Source: Streptomyces sp. Sge12
GTDB taxonomy: Bacteria > Actinomycetota > Actinomycetes > Streptomycetales > Streptomycetaceae
Direction: 5' to 3'
Assembly (NCBI RefSeq): GCF_002080455.1
Contig: NZ_CP020555.1
Coordinates: 4,421,501 to 4,485,500, forward strand
DNA: 64,000 nucleotides
The position numbers were made by a program, and so were the translations under genes. Under the pieces are notes generated by a model, which had not been told where the DNA came from, did no database searches, and saw only the letters and a list, made by a program, of their open reading frames with translations. This document shows, in pieces, positions 40,350-49,684 of the stretch (position 1 is the first letter of the stretch; every line of letters begins with the position of its first letter).

Positions 40350-41115
40350 GTACGTGCGCTACGTCGCCCTGGGCGACAGCCAGACCGAAGGCCTCGGCGA
40401 CGGGGACGACACCGTGGGCCTGCGCGGCTTCGCCGACCGGTTCGCGGCGCACCTCGCCGCCGCCAACCCGGGCCTGCGGTACGCCAACCTGGCCGTACGG
40501 GGACGCCTCGCCGGACAGGTCCGCGCCGAACAACTGGGCCCCGCCCTGGAGCTGCACCCCGACCTGGCCACCGTCGTCGCCGGGGTCAACGACATCCTCC
40601 GGCCCAAGTTCGACGCCGCGGAGGTCGCCGCCCACCTGGAGGAGATGTTCGCCGCGCTCACGGCCGCCGGGGCCCACGTGGCGACCGTGACCTTCCCCGA
40701 CCTCAGCGTGCTCGTGCCCCTCGCCCGGCCCGTCGCACCCCGCATAGCCGACCTCAACGACCGCATCCGCGCCGCGGCCGCCCGCCACGGGGTCACCGTC
40801 GCCGAGACCGCCCGGCCGGTCGCCGTGACCGACCCGCGGATGTGGACCACGGACCGCCTGCACGCCAGCCCCGTCGGCCACGCCCGGATCGCTGCGGCCC
40901 TCGCCCACGCCGTCGGCCTGCCCGGCAGCGACGACACCTGGACGCACCCGCTCCCGCCGCTGCCGCTCGCCGCGGGCGGATCCACCGTGGCGGCCGAACT
41001 GCGCTGGGCGGCCGCCTTCCTGGGCCCCTGGCTGGGCCGCCGCCTGCGCGGCCGCTCCTCCGGGGACGGCCGCACGGCCAAGCGACCCGAACTCCTGCCG
41101 TTCGGCCCGGCCTGA
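40336..41115 (+). CDS. SGNH/GDSL hydrolase
   Basis: 259 residues. Block I is YVALGDSQTEGLGD (nucleophile Ser), block II Gly in NLAVRGRL, block III is VVAGVNDILRP with the G-x-N-D oxyanion set, and block V is TDRLHASPVGHARIA with the catalytic Asp and His. A full catalytic set, unlike the SGNH gene at 27.8 kb. A C-terminal region (RWAAAFLGPWLGRRLRGRS) is amphipathic and basic. Probably a carboxylester or deacylase activity. GTG 40336 lies within the padR end, implying translational coupling. Confidence 0.88.
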   Translation: MPNGEYVRYVALGDSQTEGLGDGDDTVGLRGFADRFAAHLAAANPGLRYANLAVRGRLAGQVRAEQLGPALELHPDLATVVAGVNDILRPKFDAAEVAAHLEEMFAALTAAGAHVATVTFPDLSVLVPLARPVAPRIADLNDRIRAAAARHGVTVAETARPVAVTDPRMWTTDRLHASPVGHARIAAALAHAVGLPGSDDTWTHPLPPLPLAAGGSTVAAELRWAAAFLGPWLGRRLRGRSSGDGRTAKRPELLPFGPA

Positions 41116-41165
41116 GCCCCTCGCCCGATCACATGCCGGTGCGACCCGGCCGTCCAGCCCGATCC

Positions 41166-41193
41166 GGCCGGGCCCGAACGTCCGGGCCCGGCC
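41166..41193. terminator. Hairpin GGCCGGGCCCG/CGGGCCCGGCC
   Basis: 11-bp perfect arms with a 6-nt loop between the convergent SGNH gene and the sacsin-type gene; likely works in both directions. Confidence 0.75.
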
Positions 41194-41200
41194 GCGACGT

Positions 41201-44200
41201 TCAGTCGAACCAGCGGTCGCGGGCCAGTTCCGCCGTGCGGGAGGGGTCCTCCAGGAGGGCCGCCACCTCGAAGCGGCGGGGCCACTGGCCCGCCGACCAG
41301 GCCAGGCCCGCGGCCACGCCCTCCAGGGTCGACGCGTGCAGGGTGCCGTCGGGGGTGCGGCGCCAGTCGAGTTCCGTGCCGCCCGCGACCAGTTCCTCGT
41401 GCTCGATGTACGTCGCCGGAGTGGCCGGCCCCAGCAGCAGCGCCACCGACTCCGGCACCTCGTGCTCCTCGCCGGGCGTGGTCACCTCCGCCGGGACCGT
41501 GTCCGAGAGCCGCCGGACCTGGAGCAGGTCGGCCAGGTCCGCGGCCCTCGACGGGGAGACGGGCAGCAGCGGCAGTCCCGCCGTCAGCGGGAGCAGGTCC
41601 GGGGCGTCCGCGATCAGCGCCTCGCCCGCGTCGACCACCACGACCTCGCCGTCCACCACCGCCCGCAGCTCGTCCGGCAGCGTGACCTGCTCGGGGTCCA
41701 GATCGGCCAGCGCACCGTACAGGCCGTGCAACTGGTGGCCCGTCACCTCGCGTTCCGGGTCGGCGAGCCGGCCCAGCAGCTCGGCCGCGCCGCCGGGCTC
41801 GTCCAGCAGGGCCGCCGTGGTGGTCCGTACCCCGAGCGCCCGCAGGACCTGCTCGTCCTCGAAGCCCGTGGCGTCCGCCGGGGTGTAGAGGCCCGCCAGC
41901 AGCGGATCGCCGCCCGCCGCGCGCAGGCCCGCGGGGCGCCGGCCGTCGAGCACCGGGTGGTCGCGCAGCCACCAGGCCGTGTACGGGCGCACCGACTGCG
42001 TGGTGCCGTCCGGCAGCAGGATCCGTACCGGCTGGGTCAGCGCGTCGCGCAGCGGCGGCTGCGCCAGCATCGCGAGGGCCTGCGGCCAGCAGTCGTCGTC
42101 GACGAGGTCGAGGTCCCGTACGGCGATCAGCTCGGTCGCCACCGGCGGGACCGGGGTGTCCGGCAGCTGGTCCAGGACGTCCTCGCACCACACGTCCACC
42201 GCGTCCAGCAGTCCCGCGTCGTCGGGCTCCGCGAAATCACCCTCGCGCGGCTCCAGTTCGTCCGGGTCGAGGACCACATCGGTGGCGCGGACCAGCTGGA
42301 ACGTGGCCAGCACCCCGCACGCGGTCAGCGGCCCGGCACCCCACCGCTCCGCCAGGTCCGCGTCCACGTACGGGACCTCGTCCTCGCGGATCACGGAGGC
42401 CAGCGGGCTGCCGGGCAGCAGCAGTTCGCCCGCCGGAACCAGTTCGCCGTCCTCGTCGGGCAGGGCCAGCGCGCCGAGCCACGGCTCGTCGCCCGGCGCC
42501 AGATCGGCATCCCGGACCAGCCCCAGGACCACCTCGGCCAGCTCGTCGGCGTCCAGGGCGTCCGCGTCCTCGTCCCAGATCTCCCCGGCGTCCAGGGAGG
42601 CGGCGACGGCGGCCCGCACCTGCGGGGTCGTCAGGACCGCCCGCGCCGTGGCCGGGAGCGCGCCCAGCTTCTCCAGCAGCGGGTGCGCCGCGTCGGGGTG
42701 CGCGACCTTCAGACCCAGCCGGGCCAGGCTCGTGGGCGTGTCCGTGCCGGGCAGCAGGATGTGCCGGGGGCCGATCGCCGTACGGCCGTCCGCGAGCGGC
42801 ACGGGCAGCCCCGACAGCCGGTCCGGATCCACCCCGGCGAGGCTGTCGTACAGCCGGTGCCACCAGTCGGGGGTCCGCTCGATGCCCGCGATCCGCTCGA
42901 TGGCATCGCCCAGCGGGAGCCGGCCCACGCCCAGCGTGCGCAGCTCGGCACGGCGCTCCAGGCCCGCGGGCAGCAGCGTCGGCAGGACCTCGGCGAGGAC
43001 GCGCACGGTGTCGGCGCCCGCGCCCTCCACCACCTCGGCCTCGAAGGGGCGCAGGGCGGCGCGCTCCTCCGCGTGCTCGGGCGGCGCGGCGGGCGCGAGG
43101 AAGGCCGTACGGGGCAGGCGCTGGAGCACGGCGGCGCGCAGGGCCCCGTCGAGCTCGCCCTTGCCGAGCGGTCCGGGCACCAGGTCGACCAGTTCGGTGG
43201 TCACCGGGTCCCAGGCGCCGAGGAGTTCGGCGTACGCGTCGGCCGCGCGCTCCACCAGGAAGTCGGTCAGCGGTCCCGGCGCGGGATGCCGGCGCGTGGT
43301 GTCCAGCGGCAGGGTCGCGATGAGCAGCGCCGGGATGCCCAGCGGCTCGTCGGTGGGGGTCGGCGCGTGCACCACGGGGGCCGTGACCGGGCGCACCGGG
43401 GCGCCGTCGGTGTCGACGGGCACCGCCCAGGACACCGCCCAGGCGGGCCGCAGCCGCTCCTCGACGGGCCGGTCCGCCAGCAGCGCGCGCTCGATGGGGC
43501 CGCCGTGGCGGACGGTGCGCCAGCGGTGGGTGACGGTGCCGGAGGCGGTGGTGTCCTCGATGACGGTGTACGGGCCCTCGTCGCGCCGGTGGAGCGTGCG
43601 CGTGCCGTCGGCAGGGGTCTCCACGACGACCTCGCGCAGCCCGGGCAGGGTGAGCAGCAGGGCGTCGTCGATGCCCGCGAGGAGCCGCTCCACCAGCGCC
43701 TCGGCGGCGGCGTCGCGCAGCGGGAGGACCACGACGGTGTCGTAGCCCTCGGGGGCGGTGCCCTCGGCGGGCAACGGCAGGCGCAGCAGCGGGACGTGAC
43801 CGTCGCGGCGGCGCAGCTCGTCGCCGAGGCCCGGGCTGCCGACGGCGGCATCGCGGGCCAGTTCGCGGGCCTCGGCCAGGGACCAGCGGACACCGCCGTG
43901 GCGGCCGAGCACGGCGGGCTCGTCACAGACGGCCAGCACGGCCGCGAAGCCGACGCCGAAGCGGCCGACGCTGTCCCCGGAGGGCTCCCGCTTGGCGGAG
44001 GCGCGCAGGGTGCTCAGCGACTCCACGCCCGTCGCGTCCAGCGGGGCACCGGTGTTGGCGACGGCCAGCAGGGCGTGCCCGCCCTCGCCCGGGTGCAGGG
44101 TGAGCCGCAGCCGGCCGGGCACCTTGGCCCGGGCCGCGGCGTCGGCGGCGTTCTGGGCCAGCTCGATGACGAGCCGGTCCCGGTAGCCGCCGAGCGCGAG

Positions 44201-44332
44201 GTCCTCCTCGGCGTTGGCGTCCTCGCGGAACCGGGCCGGGCCCGCACCCCACGCGTCGAGCACCCCGCGCCGCAGCCGGGCCGTGCCGAAGGGGTCCACG
44301 CCGCTCTGGGCCGCCGTCACTCGCACGCTCAC
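41201..44332 (-). CDS. Large sacsin-type GHKL ATPase-domain protein, 1043 aa
   Basis: N-terminal Bergerat-fold ATP-binding domain similar to sacsin/Hsp90: ELAQNAADAAARAKVPG (N box), VANTGAPLDATGVESL (G1-like) and SVGRFGVGFAAVLAVCDEPAVLG (lid/G2). It continues into an alpha/beta region of about 800 residues with repeated acidic/leucine-rich segments and no recognised domain. Conserved architecture in Streptomyces beside serC, role unknown; a chaperone-like or ATP-driven remodelling function is inference. GTG 44332 is preceded by GGAGG at good spacing. Monocistronic, transcribed away from serC's terminator. Confidence 0.85.
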   Translation of the reverse strand: MSVRVTAAQSGVDPFGTARLRRGVLDAWGAGPARFREDANAEEDLALGGYRDRLVIELAQNAADAAARAKVPGRLRLTLHPGEGGHALLAVANTGAPLDATGVESLSTLRASAKREPSGDSVGRFGVGFAAVLAVCDEPAVLGRHGGVRWSLAEARELARDAAVGSPGLGDELRRRDGHVPLLRLPLPAEGTAPEGYDTVVVLPLRDAAAEALVERLLAGIDDALLLTLPGLREVVVETPADGTRTLHRRDEGPYTVIEDTTASGTVTHRWRTVRHGGPIERALLADRPVEERLRPAWAVSWAVPVDTDGAPVRPVTAPVVHAPTPTDEPLGIPALLIATLPLDTTRRHPAPGPLTDFLVERAADAYAELLGAWDPVTTELVDLVPGPLGKGELDGALRAAVLQRLPRTAFLAPAAPPEHAEERAALRPFEAEVVEGAGADTVRVLAEVLPTLLPAGLERRAELRTLGVGRLPLGDAIERIAGIERTPDWWHRLYDSLAGVDPDRLSGLPVPLADGRTAIGPRHILLPGTDTPTSLARLGLKVAHPDAAHPLLEKLGALPATARAVLTTPQVRAAVAASLDAGEIWDEDADALDADELAEVVLGLVRDADLAPGDEPWLGALALPDEDGELVPAGELLLPGSPLASVIREDEVPYVDADLAERWGAGPLTACGVLATFQLVRATDVVLDPDELEPREGDFAEPDDAGLLDAVDVWCEDVLDQLPDTPVPPVATELIAVRDLDLVDDDCWPQALAMLAQPPLRDALTQPVRILLPDGTTQSVRPYTAWWLRDHPVLDGRRPAGLRAAGGDPLLAGLYTPADATGFEDEQVLRALGVRTTTAALLDEPGGAAELLGRLADPEREVTGHQLHGLYGALADLDPEQVTLPDELRAVVDGEVVVVDAGEALIADAPDLLPLTAGLPLLPVSPSRAADLADLLQVRRLSDTVPAEVTTPGEEHEVPESVALLLGPATPATYIEHEELVAGGTELDWRRTPDGTLHASTLEGVAAGLAWSAGQWPRRFEVAALLEDPSRTAELARDRWFD

Positions 44333-44470
44333 GCCGCTGCCTCCATGATTCGCCTCCGGACCCCTGAAGGTACCGCGTGCGGGAGACCCCCCACGCCGTG
44401 GCCGTGAGGTGCGCGAACACGGCGACGGCCGCGGGAAGGCGTCCTTCCCGAACGTGTCTCGACCGCGCGG

Positions 44471-44530
44471 GCGATGCGCCGGACGGCGGGCGATGCGCCG
44501 GACGGCGGACGGCGCACGACGGACGGCGCA
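44471..44530. repeat. Short direct repeats
   Basis: GCGATGCGCCGGACGGCG occurs twice, followed by GGACGGCGCACGAC twice, in the non-coding gap between the sacsin-type gene and serC. A likely slippage array. The rest of the gap (44333-44470) shows nothing recognisable. Confidence 0.7.
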
Positions 44531-44574
44531 CGACGGAGCCCCCGGCGACATCACGTCACCGGGGGCTCCGTCGT
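44530..44574. terminator. serC terminator hairpin
   Basis: 16-bp perfect arms ACGACGGAGCCCCCGG and CCGGGGGCTCCGTCGT with a 13-nt loop, about 50 nt past the serC stop on the minus strand. Confidence 0.85.
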
Positions 44575-44624
44575 ACCGGGCAGCCGTCAAGCGGCTGCCG
44601 TCAGGCGTCAGCAGGCGCCGGAGG

Positions 44625-45743
44625 TCAGAGCTTCTCGATCACGTAGTCGATGCAGGCGGTCAGCGCCTGCACGTCCGCCGGGTCGATCGCCGGGAACATC
44701 GCAACACGGAGCTGGTTGCGGCCGAGCTTGCGGTACGGCTCGGTGTCCACGATCCCGTTGGCACGCAGCACCTTCGCGACGGCCGCCGCGTCGATGTCGT
44801 CCGAGAAGTCGATCGTGCCGATGACGGAGGAGCGCTTGTCGGCGTCCACGACGAACGGGGTCGCGTACTTCGACGCCTCCGCCCAGCTGTACAGGTTGCG
44901 CGCACTGGCCGCCGTACGACCGGTGGTGAACTCCAGCCCGCCCTGGCTGTTCATCCACTCCAGCTGCTGGTCCAGCAGGAACAGGGTGGCCAGCGCCGGG
45001 GTGTTGTACGTCTGGTTCTTCAGCGAGTTGTCGATCGCCGTCGGCAGCGAGAAGAACTCCGGGATGTGCCGGCCGGACGCGTGTACGCGGGCCGCGCGCT
45101 CCAGGGCCGCCGGGGAGAACGCGGCCAGCCACAGGCCGCCGTCCGAAGCGAAGGACTTCTGCGGGGCGAAGTAGTAGACGTCCGTCTCGGTGATGTCCAC
45201 CGGCAGACCGCCGGCGCCCGAGGTCGCGTCCACCAGGACGAGGGACCCGGCGTCGGCGCCCGCGACGCGCTTGATCGGCGCCGCCACGCCCGTCGAGGTC
45301 TCGTTGTGCGTGTACGCGTACACGTCCACGCCCGCCTCGGCCACCGGCTCCGGGTGCGTACCCGGCTCCGAGGAGATCACGGACGGCGCGTCCAGCCACG
45401 GCGCGAGCTTCGCGGCCGTGGCGAACTTCGAGGAGAACTCGCCGAAGGTCAGGTGCTGGGACTTCTGCTCGATCAGACCGGCGGTCGCGATGTCCCAGAA
45501 GGCGGTGGAGCCGCCGTTGCCCAGGATCACCTCGTACCCCTCGGGGAGGGAGAAGAGGTCCCGGAGGCCCTGGCGCACCGAGCCGACCAGGTTCTTGACC
45601 GGGGCCTGGCGGTGTGAGGTTCCGAGCAGGGAGGTACCGGTGGCGGCGAGGGCGTCCAGCGCCTCGGTCCGCACCTTGGAGGGGCCCGCGCCGAAGCGTC
45701 CGTCGGCGGGCTTGATGTCAGCGGGAATCTGGATCTCAGCCAC
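44625..45743 (-). CDS. serC: Phosphoserine aminotransferase
   Basis: 372-residue class V PLP aminotransferase (serine and vitamin B6 biosynthesis): PADGRFGAGPSKVRTEALDAL, ILGNGGSTAFWDIATAGL, VYAYTHNETSTGVAAPI, VDATSGAGGLPVD (PLP-phosphate Asp), the Schiff-base lysine in FAPQKSFASDGGLW near residue 195, and NTPALATLFLLDQQLEWM. Mycobacterial-type form. GTG 45743. Monocistronic, divergent from the FAD/Fe-S oxidoreductase, with its own strong terminator. Confidence 0.96.
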   Translation of the reverse strand: MAEIQIPADIKPADGRFGAGPSKVRTEALDALAATGTSLLGTSHRQAPVKNLVGSVRQGLRDLFSLPEGYEVILGNGGSTAFWDIATAGLIEQKSQHLTFGEFSSKFATAAKLAPWLDAPSVISSEPGTHPEPVAEAGVDVYAYTHNETSTGVAAPIKRVAGADAGSLVLVDATSGAGGLPVDITETDVYYFAPQKSFASDGGLWLAAFSPAALERAARVHASGRHIPEFFSLPTAIDNSLKNQTYNTPALATLFLLDQQLEWMNSQGGLEFTTGRTAASARNLYSWAEASKYATPFVVDADKRSSVIGTIDFSDDIDAAAVAKVLRANGIVDTEPYRKLGRNQLRVAMFPAIDPADVQALTACIDYVIEKL

Positions 45744-45827
45744 GAGCGGAGCGTATCGGGTCCCGGTCCGCGCCCCGGACGCGCGTCCACCGGATGAGAC
45801 GGCTCCGGCCGGTGGGAGGCTGGGGGA

Positions 45828-48626
45828 GTGACGTCACCGGGTGAACTCGAACGGACATTGCGGGAGAACCTGCGCGGGGAAGTCGACTTCGGCGCCGCCG
45901 CACGGGCCCTGACCACCATGGACGCCTCCAACTACCGCCGCGTGCCGGTGGGCGTGGTCGCCCCGCGCGACGCCGAGGACGTGGCGGCCGCACTCGCCGT
46001 GTGCGCCGCGGCGGGGGTGCCCGTCGTGCCGCGCGGCGGCGGGACCTCCATCGCGGGCCAGGCCACCGGCGTGGGCGTGGTGCTCGACCTCACCCGGCAC
46101 ATGAACGCCCTCGTGTCCGTGGACCCGGCGGCGCGCACCGCCGTGGTCCAGCCGGGGCTGGTCCTGGACCGGCTCCGGGACGCGGTGCGCCCGTACGGGC
46201 TGACCTTCGGGCCCGACCCGTCCACGCACTCCCGCTGCACCCTCGGCGGCATGATCGGCAACAACGCGTGCGGGGCCCACTCGGTGGCCTGGGGCACCAC
46301 CGCGGACAACGTGGCCGAGCTGGCGGTGACGGCGTACGGGGGCACCGCCCACCGGATCGGAACGGGCTGGGCCGGCGCCCCCGACGGCCTGCGGGAGCTG
46401 GTCACCGCGCACCTCGGGCTGCTGCGCACCGGGATGCGGCCGGCCGGGATGCCGACCGCCTTCTCGCGGCGGATCTCCGGCTACGGCGGTCTCGACGCGC
46501 TGCTGCCCGAGCGCGGGGTGCAGCTGGCGCGGGCGTTCTGCGGGAGCGAGGGCACGCTCGGGGTGGTGACCGAAGCGGTCGTGCGCCTGGTGGACGCGCC
46601 GCCCGCGCCGGTGCTGGCGGTGCTCGGGTACGCCGACGAGAGCGCGGCGGCGGACGCGGCGGCGGGGCTGCTGGCGCACGGGCCGCTGACGGTGGAGGGG
46701 ATGGCCGAGGACCTGGTCGGGGGCGGTGCACCGGCGTTGCCGCGGGGCGGGGCGTGGCTGTTCGTGGAGATGCCGGACGAGGGCGGCGCGCGGGCCCTCG
46801 TACGGGCCGCCGACCCGCTCGACGCGACGGTCGTCACCGACCCGGCCGAGCAGCGGGCGCTGTGGCGGATCCGCGAGGACGCGGCGGGCACGGCGACCCG
46901 CATGCCGGACGGGGGGATGGCCTGGCCGGGATGGGAGGACTGCGCGGTGCCGCCGGCCCGGCTGGGGGCGTACCTGCGGGAGTTCCGGGCGCTGCTGGCG
47001 GCGCACGGGCTGCGCGGATCCCCGTACGGGCATTTCGGCGAGGGATGCGTCCACGTACGGATCGACTTCGACCTGGTGTCGGCGGCGGGCATCGCCCGCT
47101 TCCGGGACTTCTCCGGGGAACTGGCCGATCTGGTCGTCGCGCACGGCGGCTCCCTGTCCGGGGAGCACGGGGACGGGCAGGCACGGGCGGAACTGCTGCC
47201 GAGGATGTACGGCGCGGAGGTGGTGCGGCTCTTCGGCGCCTACAAGGACGTGTGGGACCCGGCGGGCGGCATGAACCCGGGAATGCTGGTCAGGCCGGCC
47301 CGGCTGGACGAGAACCTGCGCTTCGCGGTGCTGCCGGCGACCTCGTTCGCGACCTCGTTCGCGGGCGGGGTCGCGGGCGGGGTCGCGCGGTGCGTGGGGG
47401 TCGCGAAGTGCCGGACGACCGAGCCGGGCGGCTCCGGCGTGATGTGCCCCTCCTACCGGGTGACGGGGGAGGAGCAGCACTCCACGCGGGGCCGGGCGCG
47501 GCTGCTGCACGAGATGCTGGCCGGGGAGGTCGTCACGGACGGCTGGCGCTCGGCGGAGGTCGCCGAGGCGCTGGACCTGTGCCTGGGGTGCAAGGGCTGC
47601 CGCAGCGACTGCCCGGTCGGCGTGGACATGGCTTCGTACAAGGCGGAGTTCCTGCACCGGCACTGGGCGGGCCGGATCCGCCCGCTGTCCCACTACGCGC
47701 TGGGCGGCCTGCCGGCCTGGCTCCGCCTGATCGCCCGCCTGCGGGCGGCGGGGGCCGTCAACACGGCGGCACGCCTCCTGCCGGTACGGGTGCCGGGCCT
47801 GGCCCCGGAACGGGCCCTGCCGGCACTCGCGAAGCGGCCGTTCACGGCGGGCCTGACGCCCGGGGCGGGGGCGGGGGCGGGGTCCGGTCGCGGGTTCGAG
47901 TCCGGTCGCGGCTCCGGGTCCGAAGCCGGGACCACCGTCGTCCTGTGGCCCGACACCTTCACGGAGTACCTCGCGCCCGAGGCCGGCCACGCCGCGCTCC
48001 GCGTGCTCCGGGCGGCCGGCCTGGGCGCGGCCGTGCCCCGGGGCGGCCGGGTCTGCTGCGGCCTGACGTACGTCTCCACCGGCCGCCTCGACCGGGCCCG
48101 CACGGTCCTGCGCCGGACCCTGGACGCCGTCGGCGAGGTCACCGGCCCCGTCACCGTCCTCGAACCGAGTTGCGCCGCGGCCCTGCGGACCGACCTGCCC
48201 GCACTGCTCCCCGACGACCCCCGCGCGGCCCGCCTCGCGGCGGCGGTGCGGACCTTCGCGGAGACCCTGGAGGAGTACGCCCCGCACTGGCGGCCGCCGC
48301 GCCTGGACCGGGCGGTGGCCGGCCAGACCCACTGCCACCAGCACGCGGTGCTCGGGGACGGCCCCGACCGGCGGCTGCGCGAGCGGGCGGGGCTGGTGGG
48401 CGGGCTCAGCGGCGGCTGCTGCGGGCTGGCGGGCAACTTCGGCTTCGAGCCCGGGCACCACGAGGTGTCGGTGGCCTGCGCGGAGGAACAGCTGCTGCCG
48501 TCCCTGCGCGCGGCCCCGCGGGACGCCGCGATCCAGGCGGACGGATTCTCGTGCCGTACGCAGATCGCCCAGCTGGGCGGGGTCCGGGCCCGGCACCTGG
48601 CGGAACTCCTCGCGGAGGGGTTGTAG
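45828..48626 (+). CDS. FAD-linked oxidase fused to (Fe-S)-binding CCG-domain protein
   Basis: 932-residue fusion. The FAD-binding domain of the D-lactate/2-hydroxyglutarate dehydrogenase type (VVPRGGGTSIAGQATG, PDPSTHSRCTLGGMIGNNACGAHS, FSRRISGYGGLDALLPE) extends to the C-terminal oxidase cap (GSLSGEHGDGQARAELLPRM). Then come two Cys clusters (CVGVAKC ... MCPSYRVTGEEQHSTRGRA, and CLGCKGCRSDCPVG), a Gly/Ser-rich linker, and CCG domains (GGRVCCGLTYVST, SGGCCGLAGNFGFE). It likely oxidises a 2-hydroxyacid and passes electrons to a quinone. GTG 45828. Confidence 0.9.
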   Translation: MTSPGELERTLRENLRGEVDFGAAARALTTMDASNYRRVPVGVVAPRDAEDVAAALAVCAAAGVPVVPRGGGTSIAGQATGVGVVLDLTRHMNALVSVDPAARTAVVQPGLVLDRLRDAVRPYGLTFGPDPSTHSRCTLGGMIGNNACGAHSVAWGTTADNVAELAVTAYGGTAHRIGTGWAGAPDGLRELVTAHLGLLRTGMRPAGMPTAFSRRISGYGGLDALLPERGVQLARAFCGSEGTLGVVTEAVVRLVDAPPAPVLAVLGYADESAAADAAAGLLAHGPLTVEGMAEDLVGGGAPALPRGGAWLFVEMPDEGGARALVRAADPLDATVVTDPAEQRALWRIREDAAGTATRMPDGGMAWPGWEDCAVPPARLGAYLREFRALLAAHGLRGSPYGHFGEGCVHVRIDFDLVSAAGIARFRDFSGELADLVVAHGGSLSGEHGDGQARAELLPRMYGAEVVRLFGAYKDVWDPAGGMNPGMLVRPARLDENLRFAVLPATSFATSFAGGVAGGVARCVGVAKCRTTEPGGSGVMCPSYRVTGEEQHSTRGRARLLHEMLAGEVVTDGWRSAEVAEALDLCLGCKGCRSDCPVGVDMASYKAEFLHRHWAGRIRPLSHYALGGLPAWLRLIARLRAAGAVNTAARLLPVRVPGLAPERALPALAKRPFTAGLTPGAGAGAGSGRGFESGRGSGSEAGTTVVLWPDTFTEYLAPEAGHAALRVLRAAGLGAAVPRGGRVCCGLTYVSTGRLDRARTVLRRTLDAVGEVTGPVTVLEPSCAAALRTDLPALLPDDPRAARLAAAVRTFAETLEEYAPHWRPPRLDRAVAGQTHCHQHAVLGDGPDRRLRERAGLVGGLSGGCCGLAGNFGFEPGHHEVSVACAEEQLLPSLRAAPRDAAIQADGFSCRTQIAQLGGVRARHLAELLAEGL

Positions 48627-48656
48627 GGGCTTCAGAGCAGGACTGTTCTCACGGTT

Positions 48657-48687
48657 GTAAGGCAGGACATCCAGCAACACTCCTTAC
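48657..48687. promoter_or_regulatory. Spaced inverted repeat upstream of the EamA gene
   Basis: GTAAGG (48657-48662) and CCTTAC (48682-48687) lie 19 nt apart. Just after them TAGTCT (48695-48700) ends 6 nt before the ATG, forming a possible -10. The half-site spacing would suit a regulator on the -35/upstream region. Evidence is symmetry only. Confidence 0.4.
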
Positions 48688-48706
48688 GGACCCTTAGTCT
48701 GGAGAG

Positions 48707-49684
48707 ATGCCCGCACCTTCCTCTTCGTCCCCGACGAGTTCGCCCGCGGCCGCCACCGACGCGGTTCCGGCGCCGGTTCCGTCGACCGCCCAGGGTTCCG
48801 CTTCCGGCTCCGCTTCCGCTTCCGGTTCCGGACTGGGGCCCGTGGCGCTGGTGATCTCCGCCGGGATCTCGGTGCAGTTCGGTGCCGCCCTCGCGGTCAT
48901 GATCATGCCGAGGGCGGGCGCGGCGGGCGTGGTCACCCTGCGGCTCGCGGCCGCCGCGGTCGTGCTGCTGCTCCTGTGCCGCCCGAAGGTGCGCGGCCAC
49001 TCCCGTTCCGACTGGGGCACGGTGCTCGCCTTCGGCGCCGCCATGGCCGGGATGAACGGCCTCTTCTACCAGGCCATCGACCGGATTCCGCTCGGCCCGG
49101 CCGTCACCCTGGAGGTCCTCGGCCCGCTCGCCCTCTCCGTCATCGTCTCGCGGCGCCTGGTCAACCTGCTGTGGGCCGGCCTCGCGCTCGGCGGCGTGGT
49201 CCTGCTCTCCGGGCACGGCGGGGGCGGCCTCGGCTTCGGCTCCCTCGACCCGCTGGGCGCGGCGTACGCGCTCGGGGCGGGCGCGATGTGGGCGGCGTAC
49301 ATCGTGTTCAGCGCGCGTACCGGCCGCCGCTTCCCGCAGGCGGACGGGCTGGCCCTCGCCATGGCGGTCGCCGCGGTCATCTCGCTGCCGCTGGGCATCG
49401 CCGAAGCCGGCTCGGACCTGCTGGTCCCGAGCACGCTGGCCCTCGGCCTGGGCGTGGCCGTCCTGTCGTCGGTGCTCCCGTACACCCTGGAAATGCTCGC
49501 GCTGCGCCGCATGCCGGCCCCGACCTTCGCGATCCTGATGAGCCTGGAGCCGGCCATCGCCGCCACCGCGGGCTTCCTCGTCCTGAACCAGGCCATGTCC
49601 GCACTGGACGCGCTGGCCATCGCCCTGGTGATCGCGGCCAGCATGGGCGCGGTCCGCTCGCAGATCCGGAAGCAGGCCGCCTGA
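48707..49684 (+). CDS. EamA-family (DMT) transporter, RhtA-like
   Basis: 325 residues, ten predicted membrane helices after a low-complexity Ser/Ala-rich cytosolic N-terminus. Core: LGPVALVISAGISVQFGAALAVMIMPRAGAAGVVTLRLAAAAVVLLLLCRP, NGLFYQAIDRIPLGPAVTLEVLGPLALSVI, GAMWAAYIVFSARTGRRFP and LALRRMPAPTFAILMSLEPAIAATAGFLVLNQ, the RhtA/YdcZ-like threonine/homoserine exporter pattern. Probable amino-acid or metabolite exporter. Its TGA overlaps the ATG of the downstream DUF1801 gene (TGATG). Confidence 0.9.
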   Translation: MPAPSSSSPTSSPAAATDAVPAPVPSTAQGSASGSASASGSGLGPVALVISAGISVQFGAALAVMIMPRAGAAGVVTLRLAAAAVVLLLLCRPKVRGHSRSDWGTVLAFGAAMAGMNGLFYQAIDRIPLGPAVTLEVLGPLALSVIVSRRLVNLLWAGLALGGVVLLSGHGGGGLGFGSLDPLGAAYALGAGAMWAAYIVFSARTGRRFPQADGLALAMAVAAVISLPLGIAEAGSDLLVPSTLALGLGVAVLSSVLPYTLEMLALRRMPAPTFAILMSLEPAIAATAGFLVLNQAMSALDALAIALVIAASMGAVRSQIRKQAA

